The notes under the pieces: model-generated
What the model was told of the DNA's origin: nothing
Database searches by the model: none
Seen by the model: the letters and a program-made list of their open reading frames with translations, nothing else
NCBI GenBank assembly: GCA_014621425.1
Contig: JAANBB010000160.1
Coordinates: 1-64,000, forward strand
DNA length: 64,000 bases
Source: Cylindrodendrum hubeiense
Taxonomy: Eukaryota; Ascomycota; Sordariomycetes; Hypocreales; Nectriaceae
Direction: 5' to 3'
Position numbers and translations under genes: made by a program
Shown: piece by piece, positions 43,533 to 54,961 of the stretch
Position numbering within the stretch: the first letter of the stretch is position 1
Layout of the letters: each line of letters starts with the position of its first letter

Positions 43533-46172
43533 GGAACGGCAGCAGGAGCGGCAGAAGCAAAGGCAGCAGCGACAGGAGCAGCGACAGGAGCAACAAGCGA
43601 GGGGCATCTGCAGCTAATGCGAGCAGTTGACACCGATATTTCGCCCATGTACAGTCTGGCCGCCAACGGCCGCATTCTGTAATATATCAACCAAAGTTCT
43701 ACCGCCCCGAGACAGGGAACAAGGGACCAGGGACAATCTGACTGTGCTCGTCTGGCGGACCGAATATGTTCCCGCATACATTCGGGCCAACAGATACGAA
43801 GGCTGTGCTTAAGCTTAGCCCGTGAGGCATGCGCGAGCCCTGGGCCACAGCCTTGCCGGGTCCGACGCCCTCCCACTACCCGCAGCTGAACTGTGGCTAA
43901 CCTGAGGAATCCAATGCGGAGGCGGTATGCTAGCGGAACGCTGGCAGCAGGCCGGAACCCTACCACACCGTTGACAACGACCTCCACAAAGGACAGTTGT
44001 GGCGTTGGACTCGAGGGTGTCAATTGCGCATGTCAAGATATCCTTGAACCGCATGCAGGCTGATGCTGCTGCGACCCCCGTGACCGGGCATCCCTCACAG
44101 GCTCGCAGGTTGATACGAGGTGTCGGAGTCTTGTTGGTGGTGCTGGTGGTGCTAAAATATGCGGGCACACTTTGCAGTGGATAAGCTGTTGGTCAGATAA
44201 GGTTTCCGCCCTCCCGCCGCCCATCATTACACTGTTCAGAGCCTAAGAATGGTGTCTATGGGATTCTGCACTGCCGGCTGCAGCTAACTATCGCCTGCAA
44301 TCCTGTGCGGGACAAATAGCTCATACTGCGTAGTCGAGTGTTGTGCCGCGATTGGTCCCAGCTCGCAGAGATACCAGGCTCCACCCAATCTGTGGCCAGC
44401 TGAGGCCCGACGCGATGTTCCACAACACCACGCACGCCTGGGTTAGTCGCCCAGGTTGGTATATTTTCCACCATTTTCCACCCTGGCAGCCTGTAGTGTG
44501 ACGTTGATCGTTGGCCCAAGACGGTACATGCCGACGCTTCGCTGACAGTCGCGAACAACAAGAGCAAGCCTTGCGCCATGCTGCTGTGCCATGGCATGCC
44601 ATGTTTTGGGGCTGACCTTGCTGACACTCGCCATGCGACAGACTGCATCGATTACATGCGAGAAGGCGACAGGACAGCCATCCACACCACCTCGCATCGT
44701 TCCACGCCCAACGGCAATTGATTTCCTACCGGTCAAGAGGCCCAAGACGGCACACACCTCACCACCCCCCTCGCAGGCATCCAGCCACCCAGGCCATCCA
44801 GGCCACACAAACCACACGGACACCACACCAGACACCACACAGGCCAGATACAGCTGCAGCTGGAGGCTGTAGGATCCTGCTAGATGCAGCTCCACGCCGT
44901 GAGCGGCTTGCGAGAGGCTACCGGGGCGGCTGATCGGGGGCACTCGCTTTGTGAGACCATGCTGGGGGGCCCTGGACCTTGCATGCTCTCCAGCCACGCC
45001 AATCATACGGGACATCGCGAGCCCCGGACTCCAGATCGACCACCAGTCGCCTCGCCGGTCGGGTCCGGGCAAGGCCAGTGCCAAGCCGGCCTGTTGTGGG
45101 GCGCTGCTCGATTGCCTAAGACCTGAATCCTACATAGTCCAGATTCTAGCTACATACGTAGGGCGTACAACCCCCCGAAGATGCGTGATGACCTGGCGCT
45201 AGGCGTAGTAGCCTACCTGCGGGACCAGAAGTCCCCGGCGACTCGTCAAGGCATATCCCGACCAACCCCGTGGTTCGTGTTCGCCGTCGAGTTACTAAAT
45301 CAGTCCTCCCATTGGGTCCACTCCACTCCTTGCTTCTTAACTTAGTGACAGGAACGGCTCGCGCGATCCCACGGTTCCCACAGTTGCCACAGTTCCCACC
45401 ATCATAGGGCACACCACCAGAGTCACCGTTTACGCCTATGGGTCCTGGCCGATCATGTCGCCCATGTCCATCATGTCCATGGGACTTCCCTGGACATCCG
45501 AGGCGGCCGAGAGCAGTGACATCAGTTCAGTTCTCCCCGACGGGCCTTGTGCATTCTGGACGTGCATTCCGTAGCTATTCTAAACGGATCCGAGTCGATA
45601 CCCTGACCCAGGTCGCCCATCATGTTTCTATTTTACGCCCGCGTCTGAGGCTGAAGCCACCCACACCTGAACACCTCGCCCACCGGGAGATGGGTCGATG
45701 AGATAGAATCTGGAAGCCTGATAGGCGGCGCCATGCCTTCACGAGTGGCCTTTTCTCATCTTTTGGTGTGCTGACTGTCATCCTGCTTTGCAGCTCTACC
45801 TGAGCTATGCTTGAAGCCCCACATCCAGCCCGTCCCGTTCAGTAACTCCTCCACCTCTCCACATACGCTCCATATCCAACGATGGCCTCGACGGGGCCTC
45901 GACCAAGCTCCCGACTACGTACCGAGAGTCCTGGCTGAGATGAGCTGTGGGGTGCTAGTAAGAATCGGGCACGGCTGTTCGGCAATTGCGTTGTGCCTGG
46001 CCCTGAGAGCAACAGCCCGATGCTTCGCCTCGACAGTCATCAGCTGCTCCCAGCAGGTACGGCATGTATATAAGTGGGAGAGCCCGCCGCAAATACAAGA
46101 GATGTGTCACAGCACATTCAGCCCACACTCTTTGGGACAATACAATCGTTGCATTCTATCACTCGTTTGATA
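43533..46172. other. Gene-poor GC-rich region upstream of the laccase
   Basis: 2.6 kb. Long overlapping ORFs in several frames (for example 44443-45084 minus) have no recognisable family and look like GC-rich chance frames. Low-complexity patches occur at 43540-43610 (AGCGACAGG units) and 44755-44855 (CCACAC/CCAGGC units). A TATATAAG box at 46067-46074 serves the laccase. Confidence 0.5.
46067..46074 (+). promoter_or_regulatory. TATA box of the laccase gene
   Basis: TATATAAG about 100 nt upstream of the laccase ATG at 46173, the usual spacing for a strongly expressed fungal gene. Confidence 0.6.
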
Positions 46173-48165
46173 ATGGGTAACGCCGCCAGTATTCAGGGGA
46201 GGTCCGTCTCCATCCCCTCCGAGTTGGAAACTCGGGCCACCCACCGCACGGGCACGTACTCTCGTACTTCCCTTGGAGGAGGTTTGAGCCAGTCCAAAAC
46301 CAATGGGTATGTTCCTTACTTGTCCTTTGCCTTCTCTGTCATATGAAGGCCGAGTGTTGACCCCTCTCCAGCAAGTCTGTCTTGGGTACGGTGGATGCTC
46401 CTGAGTACCCCTACTTCATGACCAACAATCCCACTCCCAATGGCTACCCTTGGAGCAAGTTGAATGCCCATACCAACTACTACAAGACCCATCCCAACAC
46501 TGGTGTCATCAGGAAGTACGACTTCACCATCGCACGTGGTACCATTGCCCCTGATGGCTACGAGCTGGAGGGCATCCTCGTCAACGGAGCCTTCCCCGGC
46601 CCTACCATCGAGGCCAACTGGGGCGACATCATTCAGGTGACCGTCCACAACGCTCTCGAGGATGAGGGCACCTCTCTGCACTGGCACGGCTTCCTCCAGA
46701 CAGACACCCCCTGGGAGGATGGTGTCCCTGGCATCACCCAGTGCCCCATCGCCCCTGGAAAGAGCTTCACCTACCAGATCGTTGCTGAAATGTACGGCAC
46801 TGGTTGGTATCACTCTCACTACTCTGCTCAATACGCTGCTGGTACTCTCGGTCCTATCGTCATCCACGGTCCTCGTGACAAGCGAGACTACGATGTTGAT
46901 GTCGGCCCCATCCTGCTTAATGACTGGTATCACGAGGAGTACTTTGACCTTGTCGAAACCGTCATGAGTCCCACTGGCTTCGTCCTCTCAGATAACAACC
47001 TCATCAACGGAAAGAACAACTTCAACTGCTCCACCCTGGCTGCCGATGACACCACCACCTGCAACAGCCAGGCCGGTCTCTCCAAGTTCAAGTTCAAGAA
47101 GGGCAAGGTCCATCGTCTACGCCTCATCAATGCTGGTGCGGAAGCCCTGCAGCGGTTTTCCATCGATGGCCACACCTTGACTGTCATCGCCAACGACTTC
47201 ATTCAGGTTGTGCCCTATGATACCAAGGTCGTCACCCTGGGTATTGGCCAGCGCGTTGACGTTCTCGTCAAGGCCAACGGCAAGCTGGATGCCTACTGGA
47301 TGCGTGCCAATATCTCCTCCCCCTGCAGTCTGGCCCGCCAACCCAACGCGTTGGCCGCCATCTACTACGACAAGGCCGACCAGACCAAGCAGCCCGCCTC
47401 CACTGCCTGGGACGTCCCTGACCCCGAGACCTGTACCAACGACGACCTGGCCTTGACTGTCCCGGTGATGAAGCTTCCCCTGCCCGCCGCCGAACTGACA
47501 TATGACATGACGGTCGAGACCTTCGTCAACGGTAGCGGCATCAACCTGTTCAAGTTTGATGGTGTCGACTTCCGCGCCAACTACAACAGCCCTACCCTGC
47601 TGCTTGCCAAGCTCGGAGAGGACGACTTCGAGGACCAATGGAATGTCAGAAGCACTGGTACCGCTAAGAGCGTTCGTGTCAATGTCATTAACAACACTCC
47701 TATTCCGTAAGTTGGCTAAATCATGTGCGAACTATTGAATCACGCTAACGGCCGACATTCAGTCACCCCGTCCATCTTCACGGTTTCAACATGTACATCC
47801 TCCACGAGGGCGCTGGAGCTTGGGATGGCACCATCATCAACCGAAACAACCCCATGCGCCGTGATGTCATCCAGGTTCAGGGCAACGGTCATGTGGTGAT
47901 TCAGTTCGACGCCGCTGGAAACCCAGGTGAGCAATCCTATATATGTCTGACGCCCCTGGCTTCTCGCTAACCCGCATTTCTAGGTGTCTGGCCCTTCCAC
48001 TGCCACATTGCTTGGCACGTGTCTGCCGGCTTCTTAGTTCAGTTCGCCACGAACCCTAAGAAGATCGAGAAGTACAGGATCCCCAACACCGTTGCCGAGA
48101 CCTGTCGCCAGTGGGGCAAGTGGACAAAGAGCAACATCCCGCTCCAGATCGACAGCGGCCTGTGA
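46173..48165 (+). CDS. Ascomycete-type laccase/multicopper oxidase without signal peptide
   Basis: Multicopper oxidase, 604 residues, exons 46173-46306, 46372-47706, 47763-47926 and 47984-48165. All four copper motifs are present: HWHGFLQ (L1), WYHSHYSAQ (L2), HPVHLHGFNM (L3) and HCHIAWHVSAGF (L4). The C-terminus is QIDSGL, the DSG(L/V/I) plug known from ascomycete laccases. The N-terminus is not a signal peptide: it reads MGNAASIQGRSVSIP, with Gly2 and Ser6 fitting an N-myristoylation site. An in-frame stop lies just upstream of the ATG, so no leader can be added in the first exon. Likely roles include oxidation of phenols or pigment precursors. Intracellular or membrane-edge location is inferred and depends on the start being right. 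Confidence 0.93.
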
Positions 48166-48730
48166 ACGCCCTAAAAGGCCGTGTGGCCAGTGGTTTTAGC
48201 GTTGATTTAACTTCACTTCTATCTTCTAGTTTAAGAGCCGTACTCTGTTAATGGGCCGATTTTCGAAAGAAAAGCGAAACTCAAAGGACCTAGCGTCCGC
48301 TAATGACTGTATGGAGGATTACTTATTATTTGGCCCGACGCCACTCTACTGCATTTATGTTTCAGGATATAAGGGTTGGTTTAATGTATATACAAAATTT
48401 GATGAATTATCGCTGGTCATAACATCGTGTGCAACGTTGCTCTATATGATTCGAATGAAGCTCTTGTGACTCTGATGGTGTATCCGCATCGATCGGCACA
48501 TTCGCATATTACAGCGTCGTCTCCATGCATGCGACGAAAGCCCAAATAAGCACCACGTCGCTGATCCTCTCCGGCATGTCTCTAATGCATGGTGCAGTGG
48601 TACGGTGGCCTATCTGAGACCCTATTTACAGCCCAAAAAGCAACAGCATGTAACCCACCCCGCTTGCCCCGGTCAACCAGTTCAATAGTCTCGATAGTGC
48701 GCGCCTCCTGTCAGCCGCCTGCTCAGAGGT
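48166..48730. other. Convergent 3' ends, laccase and sirtuin
   Basis: No gene is seen. The 48251-48469 ORF lies in the laccase 3' region and has no known family. Confidence 0.55.
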
Positions 48731-50105
48731 TTAATTGGCGCCACGCGTCACCTCTCCCACATTTCCGGCCTCAGTAGGCTGAATCTGCTCCGGCTCCGAG
48801 GGGGCGGATTCATTCGAGCTTGTGGGGGCCGGCGGTGAGCTTATCGCCTCTTGTTGGTCGCCGTTGTTGGCGGGGTCAGCGTCGAGTTTCACGTTACCCT
48901 TTTCGTCCTTCTTGTCGTCCTTCTCGTCATCCTTCTCGCCGTCCCTCTCGCTGTCCTTCTCGCCGTCCGTTTTGGCGTTTCCCGCTTCGGAAACCTTCCC
49001 CGGCTTGGCAATCTCCAGAATTGATGCCATGCGAGCAACGTGCCCCTCCTCTACCTTTGCGTCATTGTAGCTGCCATCGTCCTTGAAGACCACGACGGAC
49101 TCGATCTCGGCTGCTAGCTTCTCCACCTCATCTTCGAGGTTCTCCTCGGCTTTAATCTGTTCGCCCAGTTGTCTTTCCGCCTCCTTCTCCCCAACAATTT
49201 CTCTCCACAGCTGCTCTAGCTCGTCCCGCCAACCAAGCTCATCAGCGAGTTTTCGGATGCCGGCATCACACGAGCCCAGCTCAATGACATCGTCCGCTCT
49301 ATTTCCGATCTGACCCACTCGCTCCATGTTGAAAAGAACTCTAGGTTTTCCTGGCATACTCATCTCCGGGAGACCCGCAAAAGGGTAAACGCTCAAACTC
49401 GTTCCGATGATCAAAACCAGGTCCGCCATGGCCGCTTGGTAGGTGTTGTTATCGAAGACCTTAGGGAGGGCCTCGCCAAAGAAGACAATGTCTGGCTTGA
49501 CAAGTCCGTCGCAGTCCTTTTCGTTGCAGCGAGGGACCTCTCCCTTAAAGACGTGTTCCTTTATCTTATCATCCGGGAACTCGACCTTACATTCTATGCA
49601 ACGCTGTGTCGCAAAGCTGCCGTGCGCCTCAATGATCTTGTCCGACGGAACTCCCGCTGCACGCTCAAGACAATCGATGTTCTGGGTGAACAGCATCTGA
49701 AGCAGGCCCTTGCGGGCGAGGAGCGCGATGAAGGCATGAGACACAGTGGGGTGAAACTTTCCGGGGTAGAGCTCCTTGGCAAGGACGTAGAAGGGTTCGG
49801 GGTGCCTGCGGAAATACGATATGTCGAATACGGCTTCGGCGTACGGTAGGTTGAGGCGCGCAAGGTTATTGTAGAGGCCGGTCTTGGGCGAACGAAAGTC
49901 CGGGACTAAATGCCATGATTAGAGGCGTACTGTAGAGGGGTCGAATCTACATACTGCCAGCAGCCGTAGATATACCCGCGCCGGTCAAGACAACGATCCT
50001 CTTGGCATCGCCGCTCTTGATATACTCGGCGACGGCGGGGAGACTCCGGTCGGTGAGTGTCTTAGGCGGGCTTCCATCGACGAGAGAAGATTCATCCTGT
50101 CCCAT
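48731..50105 (-). CDS. hst2: Class I sirtuin, Hst2/SIRT2-like NAD-dependent deacetylase
   Basis: 441 residues, exons 50105-49955 and 49905-48731. The catalytic domain shows VLTGAGISTAAGIPDFRSP (NAD binding, spliced across the intron), FTQNID, the catalytic His in EAHGSF, and the zinc Cys pairs CIECKVEFP and CNEKDCDG. IVFFGEALP and GTSLSVYPFAGLP follow. After about residue 290 the tail is charged and low complexity, with repeated Asp-Gly-Glu-Lys units (EKDDEKDDKKDEKG), and ends in a Ser/Pro/Glu-rich stretch. Fungal Hst2-type enzymes deacetylate histone H4K16 and cytosolic targets. The tail repeats are clear in the DNA as TCCTTCTCGCCGTC-like units at about 48905-48970. Confidence 0.93.
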
Positions 50106-50724
50106 TCTGCGAGCAGCCCAACGCGGGACGCGGGGTCCTGGCTTATTGCGGTTGCGGCGGCGTCGACCTATTTTGGCGGTGGGAGCGCGAGAGGTGATGC
50201 GCTGGAATCAGAGGCGTCCGGTGCGATGGCGCATAAAGATGTAGAGATGCGAAACAGAGGATTCGCCAAGGTGGGGTGGGCTGTGGTAGGTATGGTTATG
50301 GTGGAGTTACATCATCTTTTCTCGCGGGGCGGCGCTTATCGATAAAGGATGCGGGTGCCTACAAGGCATTCAGCTGAAGACTCATCCGGCAATGCAGCGG
50401 GGATGGCGTGTATGGGGTCCGTCCGTATGGGGTCCAAAAGGACTTTCAAGAGGTAACCAGCCAGTTTTTTTTGTCAGTCAATCCCGACATGTCAAACAAA
50501 GCAGCATAATTCAGGTGGAGACAATGAAAGTATGATTTAAGTTGTTCCAAACACCGCCACCGCTTCCACTCAAGAGCAAAGCCTTGTGAAAGTGTCTATA
50601 AGCGATGGTGAGAAATAAGTCGGGCCAAACCGGGCCCCTCAAAATCCAGAGTCCATACCAAACCGGTCCTGTACGTCAACGCCTAGCAATGCCAATTCCC
50701 ACGCCTATTCCTTCGTAGTATCCC
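50106..50724. other. Sirtuin promoter / NC2-beta 3' flank
   Basis: No gene is seen. The upstream part is GC-rich; the rest is ordinary. Confidence 0.55.
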
Positions 50725-51690
50725 TCAACCATGTCGTTCCCGCGCCTGAGCAAACTGCTCCTCCTGCAATCGAGCGAGTTCCTCCATCGACATTCCGCTA
50801 TTAGCGAACTTGTCGGCCTTCTTCTCGCGACCCTATATCGGGGTTAGCACAGTTTATCCCAGGTAGACTAAACAGACAGAAGAGGCTCACCTTTTGGGTC
50901 TCCTTGTGTTCAGCAGCCGCCTCCATTACAGCGGGGACGTAATCGGTGAAGCCTAGTTGCTCCAGCGCCTTGGTGATGTGGTCGCATGCGATGGTCTTCT
51001 TGGCCTCCTTCTCGGAGATTTCGTTGGCCTCGGAGGAGATGAGAGTGATGAACTCGACACAGCACTCAATGAGGAGATCACGGGCCTCCTTCGCAAAGGC
51101 AACGCCAGCCTGCGGGGGCAGGATTTCCGTCACGATCTTTTGGACGGTAGCTGTTGCAATATGTCAGCGGCTTGTGATGTCATTGTGAGGGGTGTGAAGA
51201 CATACCTTTGGGGAGCGACAAGTCGTCGTTGGCTATAAAGGTGAGGGTTAGCGACAGATCAGGGTCTGAAGTGAGAGCGGCGGCGGACTGATGCCAGCGT
51301 CGAACCTCGCCCAGTAGCGATCTTGAGCCGGCTTTCGCATGATGGAGAGAGCTCAGGTAGGCAACTGCGTAAGGGTAGATGAGGCGTTGGAGAGATGGGG
51401 AAGCAGATGGAAAGTAGATGTGCGTGGCAAGTAGATGAGATGAGGATTCAAGTGAAGACATCTTGGCAAAGGTGCTTTATATGAATCTGAATCTGACGAT
51501 GGGGATTCGACAATCATTCACGAATGCTGGTTTGGAGTGGGCGCGAAGACGACAGTGACGCATAGCAACCGGTTGACGGCGCTGGGTGCTCCGTGAATGA
51601 GGACGAAAATGCATATGCAACAATGGCAGCTCGAAGAAAGACAGAAGAGAAAGACAGACAAGACTCACCTCCAAACTCGTGGTCGGACAT
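50725..51690 (-). CDS. ncb2: NC2-beta (Dr1/Ncb2) TBP-binding transcription repressor subunit
   Basis: 138 residues with four exons: 51690-51669, 51232-51206, 51150-50891 and 50832-50725. The protein begins MSDHEFGANDDLSLPKATVQKIV, and the histone fold follows: ILPPQAGVAFAKEARDLLIECCVEFITLISSEANEISEKEAKKTIACDHI. It ends in a helical tail, SMEELARLQEEQFAQARER. This is the Dr1 half of the NC2 heterodimer, which pairs with Drap1 and blocks TFIIA/TFIIB on TBP. Exon 1 is only 22 nt and exon 2 only 27 nt; intron 1 is 436 nt, by far the longest in the window. An ATG-led frame inside that intron (51461) runs into exon 2 in frame and could be an alternative first exon. The histone fold is unmistakable; the exact start rests on the conserved MSDxEFG. 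Confidence 0.9.
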
Positions 51691-53558
51691 GGCTGCAGAA
51701 GGCGCGGTGCCGTGATGCGTCTAAGTCAAAGGGGCGGTGGTGTTGATTAAGGCAAGATCCCAGAGACGATGCCGGGATGCTTGTATGGGCTGGAGAGTGG
51801 CGGCGCGGGAGGGCACCGTGCAGGGGGCCGCGGTGACGGAAGTTTGGCAGACGGTGCAAGAGAGGAGCAGCAAAGCGACAAGGGAAAAGCGACAAGGGAA
51901 AAGCGACAAGGGACAAGCGAGACGGGACGCGAGAGAAAGCGCGCCGTGAATCGGGTCCTAGGGCGGCAGCTGCTGCGTTTGCCAGAGCGGATGCTTGTTG
52001 TCGGGCCCGTGGTTCACCGGGAGGGTGATTCGCAATCGGCGCAGCGTAGTAACAAGTGCGATCAGAGACGGATGGTTGCTGATGGGCGATGAGTGGTGGG
52101 GCAAGCCTCTTTTGTATCCGCGCTCTCATCACTCCTGCGTGCCAAAAAGGGCCAAAAGGCCCAAGCAGGCCCCAGCAGGGCCCCAGCCCACTGGAAAAGG
52201 CCCCCCAGCCCAAGGGCCGGTAGCCCAATGACGGCGGCGCTGGGGCCCCGGCAAACCACAAGACATAGTAGAGACACAGCGCAGTGAGCACCGAGAGCAC
52301 TGAGAGCAGAGTTCAGGCATGCGAGGCACGCACTGCTACGCAGCATGCACAGGCCCTCCGGTACCGAGGGAGTACGCATCCGGCCTTTGAGGCTCTAGGG
52401 AAGGCCTGGTACCTGCTACGTGCCTGACGTAGCCTGTAGCCAGATATGGGGCTGAAGAAAAACATGATGCCTGCCCACCCTCGCGCTCCAGCACGCGCCA
52501 CACTCACAAGCAATCTTTTTTGTCTCTTTCGCGTCGGGGTCCATGCGGCTAATGGGGCCTCGTGCACGGACCATCCTCAAGCTTCTGACTTTTATCAGCA
52601 GAAATTTCTCCTCTGCAATTCTTTTCCTTCTTCTTCATCACCATCACATCTTCAAACACCTCTCAAGAACGACCACACCACTCTGCGGTTGCCTTGAGTC
52701 ATGGCAATGGCACCCAAGCTGGCCCCTGTGGCTCTCCGTCTCTCTGTTTCCTGAATCCTCGGGACAGAGCAGAGCGACGCAGCTGAGTGTCTGCCATGCG
52801 TGATGCGTGGTCACAATGAGCCTTTCTGGCCCCCATTGGTAAGTCTTTTTTCCTCTGCTGCCTCCCACACACAAGCACAAGCACACCCCCAATCGAATTG
52901 ATGAAATATGTTGTCGCCCCAGTCTTAGGTGGTTCGACAAGCCTCCTATGCTGAATGACCTAGTCTTTGCCAAAAAGACGTAACTGATCGACCCCAACCT
53001 CACACATTTTGTCACTGTCTTGTCCATGTTAGCACCTGGCTAACATCCAAAAAAGATTAGACATGCACTCGTCCTGTCAGAACTAGAAGCGCTCCTTCGA
53101 CCCTCTCTTGACCGATCGGCCCGCCCCGGTGCCTTTGCGACCTGGTACTCTCAAATACTGGCGTCTCATGGCGGAAATAATTCATTGGCTTGAGACCATT
53201 CACGAAGCCACTGCCATGCTTGACCTCCACCATATGAAGGTCTGGCTTGCCCAGTGGCTACGTGTCGTGGTCTCGCTTGAATCATCCCCATACCACTTAG
53301 CTTCTATCAAGTTACTACGCGTCCTTCTCCAACTTCAAAGGTAATACTTTTTTCTTATTATTCTTTCAACTATTGTATGCGTGTGATGACACAAATTACA
53401 TTCCATGCTAATCCTGAATTTCCATGTGGATTAACGTAAACGAGACTTTTCATCTTTCAACTGACTTTGCATATCTGATCTACATTCTGTCTTATCTACC
53501 GTTTGTCAAGATCCAAAGCTAACATTTGCTTGAGACTAGGGAAAAGCCACTCTTCCGA
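51691..53558. other. Gene-poor region with a possible tiny spliced ORF
   Basis: The left part, to about 52.4 kb, is GC-rich with imperfect tandem units (GGGAAAAGCGACAA) at about 51875-51925. From 52.55 kb the sequence is pyrimidine-rich like a promoter/5' UTR and holds a possible 25-codon spliced ORF (listed separately). The 53108-53344 ORF is unrecognised. Confidence 0.5.
52816..52983 (+). CDS. Possible 25-residue spliced micro-ORF
   Basis: Exon 52816-52838, a canonical GTAAGT donor at 52839, acceptor TCTTAG ending at 52928 and exon 52929-52983 give a peptide starting MSLSGPHWWFDKPP. The intron joins two Trp codons. It is preceded by a CT/CA-rich stretch like a fungal 5' UTR and by an ATG-led uORF at 52701. 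I do not recognise the product. It could be part of a longer transcript, a regulatory uORF or chance. Confidence 0.25.
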
Positions 53559-54474
53559 CTACGATTGGTACACAGCTACCTCAGGTGAGTTCCATCTACT
53601 AATTGTTAGTATTTGCAAGTGTCATGTTTGTTGTGAAACGTACGAAAAAGCTTTGCCAGTTAGCTCCTTAAGAGGGTTGGCCACGAATTTTGCCATGACA
53701 TGTCCAGGTTGCTCTGGCCTGAGCAAGGTGCCCTTGTCGAAAGCCTCCGTAAAAGTGTCGTACTGCGCCTTGTCCATGGTGTCCTTGCCCGCTGACCTCA
53801 GAACGCCTTGCATCTCGGTATCTACCCTGCCGGGCGCAATGGCGACGCTGATGATGTCGGGCTCTTCGACAGCGATGTGAGAGGAGACGGAATTGTAAAC
53901 AGCCTTGCCCGACCCATATGAACCCCACGCTGCGTAAGGCTTGGCTGCGGCACCTGATGACACCCATACAATGCAGCCTTTCGACTTGCGTAGCTCATCC
54001 AATCCCGCCTTGGCCTGGAGATGATGTGAGCGGGGATTCTCGAAAGTGCACCTACTGCGAGCATATATCCTACCATGGCTATTCCGCTGAACACGTTGAC
54101 ATCGTAAAGTTGCTTCCACTCTTCAATGGAGGTGTCGGCAAATCTCTTGGGCGCCAAGACACCGTGGTTGATGACGATGCCGTCAACCTGGCCAAATGAT
54201 GATACGGCGAGGTTGGTCAGTTTCGTCGGCAGCTGCACGTCATCTGTCAGTCTCAACGCGGCACCGTAAACCTAGTGGACTTGTCTACCTCGGGTTCAAC
54301 CATGTCTCCGGCAATGTATTGAACTTGATCTGGGTGCGACTTTTTCAAGGCCTCCAGGGCCTCCTGAGATCGGGCCGTGATGACGACCTTGTGAGACTGC
54401 TCCAGCAGGTATTTCGCAATGGCGGCGCCAATGCCCTTGCTGGCACCTGTGATGATGAAGACCTTGGACGCCAT
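53559..54474 (-). CDS. Short-chain dehydrogenase/reductase
   Basis: NAD(P)-dependent SDR, 250 residues. Exons are 54474-54289, 54232-54074, 54014-53644 and 53595-53559. The fold is VFIITGASKGIGAAIAKYLLE (TGxxxGIG), GDMVEPE, INHGVL (NNAG position), VSSGAAAKPYAAWGSYGSGKAVYN (Ser and YxxxK catalytic residues) and PGRVDTEMQ. The last exon is 37 nt. Splicing at 53643/53596 yields FSWNSPEVAVYQS, the SW..YQ ending typical of this fungal SDR group. Without that intron the frame ends in SYVSQQT. It resembles yeast YIR035C/YKL071-type reductases; the substrate is unknown. Confidence 0.88.
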
Positions 54475-54961
54475 GGTTCTACGTGTGTTCAACGATCTAT
54501 CGAGTGACTGGGTTGAACGAAAGTTGAGAGGGTGTGATAGTGCGGGTAGAGAGATCTCCGAATCTTTTGGGAGGTGGGGTTTGTGATGATGGATGGTGTG
54601 TGAGTGGGGTTGTGTTTAGCGGAGGCCAGGTGCTTCATCTACCCTGTACCTTCACCTGCATTAATCGATCCCAAACTCCTGGAACAGGTTACATCCGTAG
54701 GACTAGGATTCGTACACATAAACCCCTGTGCTTGTAATATCTGGCCTTGGTATAGTAATAACCCAAGTATTAGCAACATGGAATAATGATGCAAGGTAGG
54801 GAGGGGTTGACTGCCAGTATCAGGGTTCTCAAAGCTGAGGTGTGGGTAGCACTCATCTAAACTTCAACGCAGTGTGGAAAGTAGTCTCACTCTTGTCTTC
54901 AATTCGGGATGATAGTGGGCCAATAGTGTACAGGTAACTTGTTTTGCTTTTTTTTAATCCT
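54475..54961. other. Intergenic
   Basis: SDR promoter and methyltransferase 3' flank. No gene is seen. Confidence 0.6.

Noticed and set aside
44443..45084. 213-codon minus-strand ORF in the laccase upstream region
   Set aside because: Low-complexity, GC-driven composition with overlapping ORFs in several frames and no recognisable family or clear splice signals.
46316..46933. 205-codon minus-strand ORF
   Set aside because: Antisense to laccase exon 2, which carries the copper-binding motifs.
51665..52300. 211-codon minus-strand ORF upstream of NC2-beta
   Set aside because: Composition is repetitive and GC-rich with no family. It overlaps the NC2-beta start region, whose own MSDHEFG exon is well supported.
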